Positions 1 to 12,583 of a stretch of DNA of 64,000 bases are shown here, piece after piece. The stretch's first letter is position 1. The number at the start of each line of letters is the position of its first letter. Origin of the DNA: Gigaspora margarita (Eukaryota; Glomeromycota; Glomeromycetes; Diversisporales; Gigasporaceae); NCBI GenBank assembly GCA_009809945.1, contig WTPW01001612.1:85598-149597 (forward strand), written 5' to 3'. The notes under the pieces were generated by a model that saw nothing but the letters and a program-made list of their open reading frames with translations, was not told where the DNA came from and made no database searches. The translations under genes were made by a program, and so were the position numbers.

Positions 1-8
1 AAAGCATT

Positions 9-10
<2 letters not shown>

Positions 11-46
<36 letters not shown>
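11..46. repeat. (TA)n microsatellite
   Basis: A run of about 17 TA dinucleotides is visible. The rest of 1-187 is T-rich spacer in which I see nothing else. Confidence 0.9.
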
Positions 47-49
<3 letters not shown>

Positions 50-187
50 TTGGTTTAATGGTTTTTTTTTAGAGAGTATTGTCCTTTTTTATTTTTTTTA
101 TTTTTTTATTTAGAGAGTAGTAGTCCATTTACTTTTTTTAGAAAATATTGCATTTTAAAAAGTTAAAAAATTCTAAATTTTATATGT

Positions 188-293
188 AATGTTTGAAATA
201 TAGCTAATATATATAATATAAAATTGCTAACAAAAAAAATTTACTATGATGCTTAAATATAAGTTTACATGGATTATTCAAGGTCCTGTATAA
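188..293. mobile_element. End fragment of the GGACCCCAAA-type MITE
   Basis: The block from AATGTTTGAAATATAGC to GGTCCTG matches the right end of the MITE at 29720-30380 nearly position for position (TGTTTGAAAT.TAGCTAATATAT, GCTAACA, GGATTATT..GGTCCTG). The left end is not seen in the window, so this is a truncated copy or one whose other end lies outside. Confidence 0.55.
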
Positions 294-892
294 AGTATAG
301 TGGGTTTTAAAATCATGAAAACAGAGAAATAATTATAAGGGCTAGCTATAGAGCTATTTTTTTAATTTATAGACTATAAATGAATTTTTAAAGAAAAAGT
401 TATTAATCTTTTTTTTGTATTTAGATCTCTAGTATATCTTCACAAGATTATTTATATACTTAGTTTATAGTTGTTAAACAATTTTAAAAATCTTGATATT
501 GATAAAATTTTTTAAAAACTATTGAAAAATTAAAAGATAATTTGAGTTTTATATGTTTTTACTTATTGTAGTTGATTAATTATTTTAATTTATTTATATA
601 AATTTGAATTTATTCTATTATAATTATCTATTATTGGCAAGTATTTTGGGTTTAAAAATTTTATCTTAATATGCATTAAAAGGGGACATACATAAATAAT
701 ATTATACAAGAAGGTTTAATACTTCATAATAGATTTTTTTATATATTAGGAGGGGCAAAAAAAATAATAACACAATTAATATACAGGTAGCAAACCTCTC
801 CGATTTGAATATTAGCACATACTTTAAAATTTTAAGGTTATATGCACATTAATTTAAAATCTATAGTGTAAATAACAAAACTTTCACTTATA
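294..892. other. AT-rich spacer, nothing recognised
   Basis: The stretch is A/T homopolymer-rich with stops in all frames. I see no gene, hairpin or terminal repeat that I can support. Confidence 0.6.
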
Positions 893-1352
893 CAGTACTG
901 AACAGCAAAAACTATCCATTTTTTTTAGCATTGTTTAAAGTCTAATAACTTTACAATAAGTAATTATTTTAAAAATTCCTCTTACAAATTTTTTATTTGT
1001 AACCTAAACTACAAATCTGTAAGACAGATTTTTGATATCTTGCTTTGTAAAGAAGTTATAAGGGTTTAAAGTTTAGCAATTTTTATAGTAAAATAGAAAT
1101 TTGGCGCAGGACAATTGACCAATTAGATTGATGCTTAATCACATGCTCACAATTTGATTGGTTAATATTTATTATTAAAATTACTAAATATAGTATAAAA
1201 TCCAAAATTGGTGCTTATCATATAAAAATCATTTTTATATTTTTAACCAATCATAATTTTGTTACACAAAAATTAGCTAATCAGAATCATTATAAAGTTC
1301 TCAAATTTGGCACTTTTAAAAAAAAATAGATGGTTTTTGCTATCTGGTACTG
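893..1352. mobile_element. Tc1/mariner-type MITE, 460 bp
   Basis: The ends are inverted: CAGTACTGAACAGCAAAAAC on the left and the complement of CAGTACCAGATAGCAAAAAC on the right, each continuing into a T- or A-run. The element is bordered by TA on both sides (891-892 and 1353-1354). CAGT ends with a TA duplication are the Tc1/mariner signature. There is no coding capacity. Superfamily assignment is inference from the ends and the TA. Confidence 0.75.
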
Positions 1353-1354
1353 TA

Positions 1355-2841
1355 TAATTTATATAAATTACTGTAGCTTTATTAAATAATTTTTATACTG
1401 AATCTCTGCTTAAATTATTTTTTATACTGAGCCTTCACTCAAATTATTTTTATATGGAGCTTTCCTCATATAGCAGCTAATGTTCATTTGCTACCAAAGC
1501 TATCAGTTTGCAGTTTAATTAATTCGTAGTTTAATCCATTTTTTAATTCATTTTTTAATCCACTTTTTAGAATAGCTTTCACAATAGTTTTAAGTTCATC
1601 TTTTGTATAGTAGAAATTCTTTTCCCAATGGATAAAATCATATATTCACTTAAAATTTTTTTATACTTTATACTAACCTATAACATACTAAAATTTTGTA
1701 CCTTAAAGGTAGAGAGTACTATTTTAAATTTATATATAATCTTAATGGTAATTTTTTTATATTTAATTTTATGAAAACTTATATTAAGTAAACTAATTTT
1801 AGTTTTTAAGACAAGTTCATAGAGCAAGTTTTTCTGATTCTAATAATAGTAAAATTATTAATTGGTTAAAAACTCAGTGTAATATATATTTTTAAAGTTT
1901 GGGTATTAAAATTTAGTAATAAAACTAACTTATAAATTTACGCAAATTGACCAATCAGAATTAGTGATTTTGTGCAACCCAGAAAAATTTGGGCCAACCC
2001 AGAAAAACTTTATAGTATATACAACTATATTTTTTTAAAATATAATAACAGTTCAAAATTTTACCATAATAGATAACTTGTTTTATTTATATTTTATAAA
2101 ATTTTAATAAAAATTAGTTGTAATTTAAAAAGTTTTATTAGTAGCATATATTAGTTTTATATGAAATTTCGACTTACCATATAAAACTATATAAAAAATG
2201 TTCTATGTACCCTCTACCCTTAATTTGTATTAATTCTTTTAAGCAATTTTTTTCTTAAACAATATGGAGTCTTTGCCTTGAAAATAGGGTTCTAAGGTCC
2301 TCCAAACCAAAATTGTGATTTTTGTTAAGCCTTAATTTATGAAGCACTAAGTTTATTTGTGCAAGTTTTATAACCAGTTAACTTATTATTAAAATGAGTT
2401 ATGAAAGTCCAGAAATTTGATGTTGATATAATAGAAATGATCAACATAGTGGATAAATATTTTACCATCAATTTTATTCAATAACAAAAAAGCTTTGTAA
2501 AGATCATTTCTAAAATTAGCAAAAAATCAAGTTTGGGTTGTTTTGGTTATACAATCTTTATTTACAATTTACTCAAAAAAATTTTCTAGTGTTATAGAGT
2601 CATTTTCAAATTAAAATCTCATATTACTAATTTACTACCATTAGAATTAGAAAAATCTATTCTACAACCTTTATTATGAATTTAAAATAATTTGCTTAAT
2701 AAAAATTTTCTTAATGTTAAAAAGAAAAAATTTGTACCACTAAAATCATATGATAAATGATCTATGTATCCTCTACCCTTAACTCAAAAAAAACTATATT
2801 ATATATAAATATACATATTAATATATATGCAAATATTGTAT
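1355..2841. other. AT-rich spacer with a short repeated phrase
   Basis: No gene is visible. The phrase CTATGTAYCCTCTACCCTTAA occurs near 2203 and again near 2762, about 560 bp apart in the same orientation, so the region may hold one more decayed repeat whose ends I cannot define. Confidence 0.5.
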
Positions 2842-2853
2842 ATTCTAGTTTTA

Positions 2854-3961
2854 CAATATTTATTAAAATTAACTCTTTCTAATGATTATTTGAACCAACT
2901 TTTCCAAGAAGACCAAACTGTAGAAATCCTATAGATATTATGCAAATTTCTAATACAAACCTTCTTTTGGAGTATCTGAAAACAAGAGTTCTTTCTGGGA
3001 TGACTAAAAGAGAGCTAAAAAAGAAGCTCTTGGTTAGAGCTTCCTGATATAAAATACAAAAACTATCGAATAGTAGTTGGTTACGATATAACTGGAAGTC
3101 TTTGTCACAAAGTTCAATATTTGTTTGAGTCTTAGTGGAAGCTGTATAATTTTCTATAGACTGCAAAACTTACATGGTTTTAAATCCACAAAACAAGTTG
3201 GACTGCTTGGTATTTTTCTTGCTCTTTTGGCTTTCTCAAAATTTTAACAAAGTGGGCGATTTGGCTTACTCAGTCCAAAAGATCAGCAATGTTTACTCTT
3301 TTCATATTGGGAATGTGGCTACCATATTGGATCGTTACCTTGGCCAAACCACAGACCTGTCGAGGTAAACAGGAAATATCACACGTATGATTTACGGACC
3401 AGTCAAGATCGAATAGAATGTTATATAGAATAGAGAAAAAATGAAATTTTGTTTTTGTTTCTAGTTTTAGCCATAGTTTATTAGATTTGTTTTTTTCCCT
3501 TTAAGGGTTTTTTCTTTTTGTACATATAATACCTATCACTTTTTGTATAGTATGATATAATTTTTACTTTTAGCCTCTTATAGGCAAAATTCCTTTGTCA
3601 TAGACCATCTCTTTTACCTTTTTCTTCTTTCTTTCTTTTTTCTTTTGTTAGTATTTGGTTTTTCGTTTAGATAGTAGTAGTTTTTCCCCACTTAGTTTAT
3701 CTTTACTTTTTTTCTTTTCTTTTGAATAATTTTTTTTCTAGTAGAATTCTTCTACCCAGGAAGCTAGGAGAAGAAGGTTTAAAAGTAGGCAGCTTGACAA
3801 AGTTCCTGATTTAAATCAGTGCAGCAGGTTGTATTTGTTCTTGTTCACCAAGAAGGAATGATGTCAGACTTATAGTAATTTAATATATCTTACATTTGTG
3901 GTTTGTGTATGTATTTGACAAAATAAAAGTACTGGTGATACTGGCTAAGTTCAAAAAAAAA
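2854..3961 (+). mobile_element. Full-length 1.1-kb poly(A) retroposon, copy 1
   Basis: The unit ends in a run of A (3952-3962) and is bordered by a 12-bp direct repeat, ATTCTAGTTTTA, at 2842-2853 and 3962-3973, so it looks like a LINE-mobilised insertion. A second copy lies on the opposite strand at 34619-35683. Shared blocks run the full length: AACTCTTTCTAATGAT at the head, TCAGCAATGTTTA in the middle, GAAGGTTTAAAAGTAGGCAG, and a tail close to CTGGCTAAGTTCAAAA. Short open frames exist (3174-3368 plus strand, 64 codons; 2879-3166 minus strand, 95 codons), but neither is clearly kept in copy 2, so I do not call a protein. It may be a long SINE or a nonautonomous LINE derivative. No clear pol III boxes are visible at this head. 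Confidence 0.75.
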
Positions 3962-4059
3962 ATTCTAGTTTTAAGACAAAATTACCAATTTGCAATAATT
4001 TTAGCAGTTTCTTTATAATTAAAAGCTCTTAAATTACTTAATAATATGTAATAATTAAT

Positions 4060-4398
4060 GTCACAGCTGATAAAGAAGTTGGCTGATGCTAAGGCTCATG
4101 TGATGACCTACAGAAATTAGCCAATAGTAAATTATGATTTAGTGGTCAAAACAATATCAACTTCAAAAAAGCTTGAAAAAAATCAAAATTTGCATAAGAA
4201 ACTACTCATTATACATTAACTAAAAGTTTTCCTTGAGCGATTTTACTATACAATATGCTAACTTCTAGTTCTAACCCTAACCCTAACCCTAATATAAATA
4301 AATTTTAAATAATTTTATAGCTGTTGATGATCCTGCAACAATTAAACTAATATGTCATGTGAGCTTCAGCATCAGCCAACTTCAGTATCAGCTATAAC
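4060..4398. mobile_element. MITE with 45-bp inverted ends and a telomere-like core
   Basis: The ends share AGCTGATA..GAAGTTGGCTGATGCT in inverted orientation, and AATTAAT borders the element on both sides (4053-4059, 4399-4405), a 7-bp apparent target duplication. The centre carries CTTGAGCGATTTTACTATA next to three CCCTAA units; the same pair recurs around 53935 and, inverted, around 55350. Confidence 0.75.
4271..4292. repeat. Interstitial telomere-like repeat (CCCTAA)3
   Basis: Three exact CCCTAA units lie inside the MITE at 4060-4398. They are too short and too internal to be a telomere. Confidence 0.85.
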
Positions 4399-4443
4399 AA
4401 TTAATAAAATGTTAAGGGTTAAATTTAGCTATTCAACTATATA

Positions 4444-4647
4444 CAGTCAACTCTCTCTAATTTGAACTGCTGGAACTGCCTTTTTTTACTATGTAAAATT
4501 TGGAAAAGTTCAGTTTTCAAAAAAATTATATATGGTTAATCTGAACTTTATAATAAAATTTACAAATGTTCTAGAAGATTTTGTTTAGTTTAGAGAAAGT
4601 TTAATAGTGTTCAGTTTAGATAGGTTCAGATTAGAGAGAAGCAACTG
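4444..4647. mobile_element. pogo-type MITE, 204 bp
   Basis: The left end is CAGTCAACTCTCTCTAAT and the right end is the inverse of CAGTTGCTTCTCTCTAAT. Both are bordered by TA (4442-4443, 4648-4649). CAGTN2-3ACTCTCT ends with a TA duplication are typical of pogo/Tigger elements. There is no coding capacity. Confidence 0.8.
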
Positions 4648-4649
4648 TA

Positions 4650-5616
4650 TTCTTAAATCAGCATAGCTAGTAAAAAACTTACAAACAAATAAAATTTGTA
4701 TGTTATCTGATTCTTGAGTATATTTGTTTTTATGCAAAACCTTAGAAGCAATATATAAAAGAATGCTAAAAATCTCTTTTGAAATTGAGTCTTAAGATAC
4801 TAGTTAATATAAACCAAAATAAGTAATATAGAAACTAATTATATTTTAATTGACTATATTTCCAGAATAAAAATCTATTCTGCTTTGTAAATTGTGCAAA
4901 CCTCTTGAGATACATAATATAAGATATCTATTGTTATTTGTTTTAAAATAAATATATCTTATTTTATTTAAAATCAAATTCCAAAGTATGAGAGCAAAAA
5001 TGAAATATTGATCTGCTTATTATTTTTGCTAATAAATGATAACCAAATAATGTGAAAATAGTAAATTATTTAAAAGAAAACCAAGCCAAAAAGGGGCAGT
5101 TTATTATTGAAGGAGAAACTGAAATATTTAATCCATATTGATAATATGATTTTTGAGGAAGCAGAGAGAGAGAAACAAAAATAATGATAGAATGCCCAAG
5201 GAATGGCCAAAGTAATTCAGATGCAGAACCCAATTCTCTTATGAAAAATAAGGAGTAAAACTGCTAATTGTCAAAAATCCATACTTAATTTATTAAGGTT
5301 AGTATTAACAAATTATAGCAAATTGGCTTAATATTGTTCATTTTTTTTTTATTGCTATGCAGGTCTTAATATTATTTTGCTTTACCAATTCTGAAAAGAA
5401 CTATTTTAGAAAAAAGTACTTATATAATTGGCAAATTAGAAACCTATTTCATGGTATGCCAAGAGTCTGGTATCTTAAAATCTAGTAATCAGTATACTAA
5501 TATTAATTTGCTTATTTGAAAAAATACAATAAAAAAAGTGAAACCTCAATTTGCTAGACCTATATTTTAAATAAAAGAAATTATATTATAAATAAGCATA
5601 CCTTATATAGTGTTCT
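4650..5616. other. AT-rich spacer, nothing recognised
   Basis: There is no open frame of note and no terminal repeat pair I can support. Confidence 0.5.
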
Positions 5617-5782
5617 GACCTGTCACAAAAATTCCAACCCAGGTTACATATGGGTAGATCACCCAGATAACCCAGGTGAACACTAGATAATAAGAAAATT
5701 CTGCTATAGGTCACCTATGGGTGGATTATTTGGGCCAACCAGATGAACACTAGGTAATAGAAAAAATTTGCTATAGGTCACT
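5617..5782. repeat. Left part of an AGTGTTCTGA-ended repeat rich in GGTTACC/GGTCACC
   Basis: It starts AGTGTTCTGACC and holds repeated AGGTTACATATGGGT and AGGTCACCTATGGGT phrases. The element at 5783-7145 inserted into one of these, because AGGTCACT precedes it and AGGTTACC follows it. A similar end, in inverse, lies at 24060-24237 (GGCTCAGAACACT). Whether the two are ends of one element later split by the LINE is unresolved. Confidence 0.4.
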
Positions 5783-7145
5783 AGAACCCAGACATCTCTG
5801 ATATATGTCATATTTATTTTTTAGCAAATTGCAGAAAATTTGGCCTGAGGTCCAAATTTAAGTTTTAGCAAATTGAGATTAATTTAAAAAAAGGTTATAT
5901 AAAGCATTTGGGCAAATTACAGCAATTTTATGCATGTTATATTTGAATTTTAGCAAATTATCTACATTTTGCAAGAATCATACCCAAAAATAAGCTATCA
6001 CATTTTTTTGTACTACTATAATTTTTAAAAATTTAAGATGCTTAATTTTGAATTTTTTTTTGATCAAAAAATTCAAAATTAAGTATCTTCTCTTAAATTT
6101 TAAGAAATATAAAATTAAATATGCCAGAATAATGTATTTTTATATGCTGAACAAGTTTTCTTAGAGCACAATATTAGAATCAATTAGTAAAATTTTGTGA
6201 ATTATAATATTTTATATAATTTTATTAAAATACTAAAAAAATTCTATGATTCAAAAAATTTTACTAATTGATTCTAACAATGTGCTCTAAGAAAACTTGT
6301 TCAACACATAAAAATACATTATTTTGGCATATTTACTTTTATATTTCTTGAAAATTTAATAGAAAATGCTTAATTTTGGATTTTTGATCAAAAAATCCAA
6401 AATTAAGCATCTTTTCTTAAATTTTCAAGAAATATAAAAGTAAATATACCAGAATAATGTATTTTTATGTGCTAAACAAGTTTTCTTAGAGCACTTTTTT
6501 TAGAATCAATTAGTAAACTTTTGTGATCATAGAATTTTTTAGTATTTTTATTAATCAAATTATATAAAATATTATAATTCACAAGATTTTACTAACTGAT
6601 TCTAACATTGAGCTCTAAGAAAACTTGTTCAGCACATAAAAATATATGATTTTGGCATATTCAATTTTATATTTCTTGAAAATTTAAGAGAAGATGCTTA
6701 ATTTTGGATTTTTTGATCAAAAAATTCAAAATTAAGTATCTTCTCTTAAATTTTAAGAAATATAAAATTAAATATGCCAGAATAATGTATTTTTATATGC
6801 TGAACAAGTTTTCTTAGAGCACAATATTAGAATCAATTAGTAAAATTTTGTGAATTATAATATTTTATATAATTTTATTAATAAAAATACAAAGAATTCT
6901 ATTCTTCTCAAAATTTTACTAATTGATTTTAACAAAGTGCTCTAAGAAAATTTGTTTAGCAATCAAAAATACATATATTATTTTGATTTATAAAAATAGA
7001 TGTATTAATTTATTTTTAGCAAATTACTATAAAATTTATATGTAATAATCTAACTTTTAGCAAATTTACTTGATTTTAGGAGTAGCTAAAATGCCTAAAT
7101 TCATGCAGATCAGTTATGACCTTTATGAGAGATGTCTGGGGTCCT
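5783..7145. mobile_element. hAT-like foldback element, 1363 bp, family F1
   Basis: Left end AGAACCCAGACATCTCT and right end the inverse of AGGACCCCAGACATCTCTC. An approximate 8-bp duplication flanks it (AGGTCACT at 5775-5782, AGGTTACC at 7146-7153, 6 of 8 equal). The same ends with perfect 8-bp duplications occur at 38463-41775 and 58478-58772, so this is one family with at least three size classes. The interior is a regular palindrome array and has no transposase. An 8-bp duplication points to hAT, but no family transposase is linked to these ends. Confidence 0.75.
6000..6970. repeat. Alternating inverted-repeat array, dyad axis about every 163 bp
   Basis: Six dyad axes lie near 6063, 6228, 6387, 6552, 6716 and 6884. 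Odd axes sit on TGATCA within AATTTTGGATTTTTGATCA-type hairpins; even axes sit in an AT-rich loop flanked by AATCAATTAGTAAAATTTTG. The monomers between axes therefore alternate in orientation. Each carries one CTGAACAAGTTTTCTTAGAG box (first at 6147-6164). The same array, three axes long, is at about 61985-62445. Confidence 0.85.
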
Positions 7146-7289
7146 AGGTTACCCACAGGTAGGCAGTCTAATTCTATAAAAAAAAAGTAAAATTTCAAAA
7201 AATCAATTAAAAAAAATAGAAAAACAAATTAAAAAAAATTGGCTTAGAAAAAAACCTTCCTGTTTTATGCTATTTTACTTTTCTCCTCT

Positions 7290-7391
7290 TTTTTTCTCTA
7301 TCCCTTTCTTTCTTATCTTTTTTCTCTCTTTCTCTTTCTCTTTTTTCTCTTTTTTTTTCTCTTTTTCTCTTTCTCTCTCTCTCTCTCTCTT
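7290..7391. repeat. CT-rich tract in the LINE 5' leader
   Basis: An irregular run of CTTTCTCTTT units ends in a clean (CT)n just upstream of the LINE ORF1 start. It could be part of the LINE's internal promoter region; nothing further can be shown. Confidence 0.7.
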
Positions 7392-7483
7392 CAATTCGTT
7401 TGATCAACTTATATTAATTTATAATTAGGCTTAGTTCTGCACTCTACCATGTTTTGGTGCCAGGAGAGTGCTAAAGAGACAAT

Positions 7484-9170
7484 ATGCCGAGTGAAGTTAG
7501 TTTTAAAAATGCACAAGGCTATTATATAGGGGTAAAAGCCCTAAAATCAAGAAAAAAGAAGTTTACAAGTCTAAATATGAATGAAATCCAGGAAAAATGC
7601 ATAAAGTCCCATGATACTAGGTCAAAATCTATTGACAAGAAAGATGAAACAGAAGTATCGCAAGAAAGCACAACTGCCTCAATGAAGTTAGAACAAGGAC
7701 AGGAAAAGCAAGTAGAAACCTCTAATAACATGTCTGTAGATTGGTCAAAAGACGTGGACCTAGAATTCTCTGTGGGAGAGGACCCAACAGACACAGGTTC
7801 AAACTCCTCTAAAAAAAGGAAAAATTCACTAGAAAATATGAAGGAATGTTCTGGAAAAACTGCGAAGAATGCTGATGTAATGAACGTGATCATGCAGAAT
7901 AATGATCTAAGCCAGAATTTGGGTGACAATGCAATAAATTCAGGGATTAAATCATCTGAAGGCCATCAGTGGTCTAGTTTATTTACTAAACTAAGAAGTG
8001 GTAGAGCAGCATACTCTAATTTTGCTCCCAGAGACAGAATCTATACAAAAAATGACAATGCATTAATATAGAATTTTGAGAACATTTCAATTAACGATAT
8101 TGTAGGTGCTTTATATGCAAAAATAGGAGATGATTTGATTGCAGCTAGGCTGCATTATAAAAGAGGAAAGCATCTATACCTTGAGGTTGTTTTCACCAGC
8201 CAGGTGAAGCAACAATTTTATACTACAAATGGAATTGTTATCTTTAAACAAACATTACTAGGGTATATCCCAGTTAATCTTAAATGCAATTTCTTGCATG
8301 TCAAGTTATGAAATGTTCCAATGGGACCCAAGGATATTATTTCAAGATGGATTAAAGAGGCCACTAAGAACTTGGGCTGTGTTTCTTCGATTAAGCCCTT
8401 GGTTTATAAAGGAACACCAGTATGCACAAGCCAGTGGATTGTCATATTTGAGACAACAGATGACCCAGATCTCATTAAGAGAATCCCTAGACACACTCAC
8501 ATATGGGACCAGAAAGTTACTTTGGAGTGGAAAGAGGCTTCCAAAGTTTGTTTTTACTGTGACAAAGAAGAGTATATCTAAAGGGACTGTGAAGAGCTTA
8601 AAAGATTAATTGAATACAGACAACAGCAAAGGGGATGTGGAATGCAAGTGAATGATCAAGTAAAAATACAAAGTTAGAATGAAATAATCTTTAGTGCAGA
8701 TAACCCATATGTAACAGATAGAGCACAAAGTTTGAGCGTAAAGGGAAATACCAATGAGCAGGAAGTAATAGATGATGAAAATAATGAAAACTTGGAACAG
8801 GCAAAAATGAAATTTCTCTAGTTAATCAAGCTAATGAAGTCTTACAAGAGGAGACTAATATAGTACATACCTCAGAAAGTGAGAAAGAGAAGACAGTTAA
8901 TACTATTTCTATTGGGCCAGAAGAAGTAATTGGTATGGAGAATGTTGTTCAAAGGCTCCAAAAGGCAGAGAAAATAGAGGTAATAGTAGAAACAGATATT
9001 GGATCGAAGCAAATAGTTGACAATGAAGAATTTATTCAAGTAACTAGCAAAAGAAATAAGAAAAAATAGTAACTCAGCAATAGACAAAAGGCTTTCTCTA
9101 TATGACAAGGATAAAGGAACTAAAAAAGACAAAACCTTATCAAGTAGATGATTATTGTATATATCATAAT
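7484..9170 (+). pseudogene. LINE ORF1 (RNA-binding gag-like protein), broken
   Basis: ORF1 of such LINEs coats the element RNA. The frame opens at ATG 7484 with a lysine/acid/serine-rich N-terminus of 195 codons to an in-frame TAG (8069-8071). In the same frame it continues with an RRM-like stretch (near 8075-8540, including NDIVGALYAKIGDDLIAARL) and a zinc knuckle beginning CFYC at about 8548. In the knuckle the expected His of CX2CX4HX4C reads Tyr (TAT) and a stop TAA follows two codons later. An in-frame TGA lies near 8311. A frame change near 8815 leads into an acidic tail (from about 8817, EVLQEETNIVHTSESEKEK) ending near 9070. The start was chosen because no upstream in-frame coding is visible. 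Identification rests on the knuckle and on position ahead of an endonuclease-RT ORF. Confidence 0.7.
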
Positions 9171-9229
9171 AATTATAGTTTGCATAAGCAATTTTATTTA
9201 TTTTTTCTTATTTTACATATATGCATAAT

Positions 9230-12200
9230 ATGATCAAAATAGCAACCCTAAATGTCAAGGGTTTGAATAACAAACAAAAATTTTAAAAGACTATGACTTT
9301 GTTAAAATCATATAGGTTAGATTTAATTTTAATACAAGAAACCAATCTTCATGACCACTCTATTAGGAATTTTTTGGCTCAGCAGTGGATGTATAACTTA
9401 CATTGAACATCAAAAACAGCAATACTAGCAGGAAGAAAGAAGATTAAGTTTGAAGAAATAAAAGAATCATTTAATGGATGAGTTCTATAAGCATGATTTA
9501 ATTTTAAACAATAGTTCTACCTGGTTACTAATGTATATGCACCTCCAAATATAGAAGTCTAAGTTACATTCATTAATAATTAACTTCCACAAATAGATGA
9601 AGAGGTTATTAATATTGTAGCTGGGGATCTTAACATAAATCTAAATCTATATGAAAACAGAATTAGTTATGCAAAGCCATATAATGATTTGTCACGTAGA
9701 ATTTTAAGGTAAAAAATGCAGGAATATATAGATACAGCAGAAATAATAGGGCTAAAACCCTTTCTTACCTTTTATAAAAGAACACATGGAAGTCACTTAA
9801 TAGCTACTCATTTGGATTATATATTTATAGATGCGAATTATGCTCAATATTGTAAAGGGTTGCTACTTGGTTTGATAACTCTGACCATTTATTAGTTGAA
9901 TGTGAGTTGCATTTTGCAAAGGACTCTTCAAGAGCTGCATTTTGGAAATTTGATAAAAGGTGTTGGTCTAATAAAAGAATTAGAGAAGAAGTTGAAAAAG
10001 AACTACGCAGTATTAAAGATGTAAGCAAATGGGACTTTCACAAATGTGTTATTCAGTCAATTATTAGGGCCTATAAACCACAGACTGCGCTACAAAGTAA
10101 ATTCAAAAACTTCACAAAAGGCTTACAGAAATAAATATAAAGATTACACTTAGCGATGAGTATGAAGATTTATAGGTGGTAGCTAAAAATATACATCTAT
10201 AGTTGCAAGAGAAGCTATCTTTATTAGCTGAAAAATGGCAAACTAGATCAAAGGCTAAATGGGTAGAATGTGAAAAAAGTCCACAAAATATTTTTTATGG
10301 GTTACAAGCATCGACACCTACTACTAAAATTAGGGACCCAAGTAAACTATAAGAAGAAAACCCAACTACTATCCTGCAGTATATTCATAACAACTTTGCA
10401 CAGTTATACAAGACAGAAGAGTATGATAAAAAAGTAGCAGATAGTTTAATATTGGGTTTGCTACAACTATCACTAGCTCAAAATATATCATTAGTAAAGA
10501 TGATTTTAGAAGAGGAAATTTTAGGGGTTATAAATACTCTTGCTAATAATAAAGCCTCTTGAACTGATGGCCTTAGCTATGAATTTTATAAGTTAGCAAA
10601 AAAGGGTCATTCTAATACTTTTAAATTTGTTCAACACAGTATTGGAGTCAGGGGAAATGCCATGTTTATGGAATCAAAATATTATTTCACTAATTCCTAA
10701 AAAAATTAATAATCTTGAAGAAATAAGTAATTGGAGACCAATTTCACTCACAAATTGTGATGTCAAAATATTTATTAAAATTATAGCAAATCGACTAAAT
10801 GTAATTTGTGCAGATGTTATTGGACCATATCAAAAAGGATTTGTAACTGGAAGATTAATACAGATGCAGCCATGAACGTATTAACGGTATTGAGAAACCA
10901 AACAGATCAGTCCAAATACCACTGGCTTTTTTTGGTAGATTAGCAAAAAGTCTTTGACAGGGTCAATCATGGGTACTTAAGAATGGTATTAAATAAAATG
11001 AACTTTGATAAAAAATTTGTTAATATTGTAAATGCATTATTTTTATTTCAACAAGCATATATTACAGACTCAGATTTGCTCTCAGAACCATTTAGAGTAG
11101 AAAGGGGGGTCCATCAGGGGGACCCATTGCCTCCACTTTTGTACATACTAGCAATAGAACCATTATTGAAACATATATTTAAGAAAATCTATGGTATCAA
11201 TATTAAGAATCAATGTTTCAAAATTGTGGTGTACGCAGATAATTTGACCATAGGCATTAGTTCTCAAAGTGATTGACTTGATTTATTGGAGATAATTAAG
11301 ATGTATGAAGCTGCATCTAATGCCAGGGTGAACAGGTCTAAGACAATGCTAATACTACTTACAGTGATAGCACAGGGACATAACTTGACCAGTGAATGCA
11401 ATTTTAGAAAGTAACAAAAGATGAACTGATATCTATCTTGGCTATAAAGTAGATAGTAAAGGAAATTTAATAAAACATTTATGGGAGGATTTATCTCGCA
11501 AAATACAAAATAAAATCAATACTATAACAAATAGAAATTTGTCATTGAAAGGTAGAATATTAGTAGCAAAATCGCTATTTATTTCAAAGATATGGTATTT
11601 ATCATATTTCACCTTCCCAAAAGGAAACAACTATATGTGTTCAATAACATGATTATGGATTGGGTCAAAAATAAGTCAAGAATACTTTCACACTACTCAA
11701 TCTTTCAACAGGGGTATGACCAAGAAGGCTTGGCAGCTCTGATTTTGAAGAATATTTTGGATGCAAGATTGGTCTCAATGTTAATAAAGCTAGTAACAGG
11801 CGATAGTTTCTGGGCAAAAGTAGAAAGAGCAATTGTCACTGAAAATTTACAGAGTAGAAGGAATATAACAATTAAGGAGGCTCTAAATAGTAGTTCAACT
11901 ATGACCAAAGGATGGACAGAGAGATAGAAACCATATATACAAGCATGAAATCAGTTGGAGGGTAAAGTGCTAGGAGAAGGTAATGGACCTTGAAACCCTG
12001 GTGATCTTGAAATAGGAAATTAACATAGCAATTTTTCAGTAAAAAAGTTACGGAATACCTATGTTTTAAAGTCAATGATTCTGCTAGCCAAACAGATCAT
12101 ATAGGCTGGATTAAAGAAATGTGGACTATTAATAGAAAGAAAGATGTGGTCTGGAGGCCAAAACTTAGAGCACTTTCCTTAGGGTATCAACTAGTACATA

Positions 12201-12583
12201 TTAGTCATAAAGAAACCAGTGAATGTCCTGCATGCTCTGGAGAAATACAAACCCTATTACACTTTGTCCTGGAGTGTAAAATTAGTAAAATAATATGGTC
12301 TGAAGCATACAAACATCTGATAATATCAAATGATGATGGACCCCGAAGTCATAAGATGAAATATTTTCTGCTATGAACATTTAAGAGCCTGCTAAACGTA
12401 AAGCAGCTATATGCCTGCATATCACCTGTCTATATGAGATCTGGTGTTGGTATGCCCAGGTCAAATGGGAACAGAAATGGATACCAGAATCAACACTATC
12501 TGCTATAATCCAGATAAGAATTAGTAAGGAGTTAAAGGTTCTGAAAGCTTTACAAAAGGAGGGACATAACAGTTTAAAGAAGG
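9230..12583 (+). pseudogene. LINE ORF2: APE endonuclease, reverse transcriptase, zinc-binding tail, broken
   Basis: ORF2 nicks the target and copies the RNA. From ATG 9230 the endonuclease begins MIKIATLNVKGLNNK, with QETN near 9338, GDLN near 9627, a LDYIFID block near 9813 and SDH near 9880. RT motifs follow: TDGLSYEFYK near 10560, LIPKK near 10696, NWRPISLTN near 10730, QKGFVTGR near 10832, motif A with LVD..KVFDRVNH near 10935, GVHQGDP near 11107, and YADN near 11230 where YADD is expected, so the second catalytic Asp is Asn. A CPAC..H...EC zinc-binding tail lies at 12220-12275. Many in-frame stops (for example TGA near 9404 after MYNLH) and frame changes make it a pseudogene. Coding resumes beyond the Gypsy insertion at 23726-23870. 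Confidence 0.8.

Noticed and set aside
4271-4292. Telomere or chromosome end
   Set aside because: Only three CCCTAA units inside a MITE, with normal sequence on both sides.
6000-6970. CRISPR-like array
   Set aside because: Repeats are long, alternate in orientation and have no unique spacers; the context is eukaryotic.
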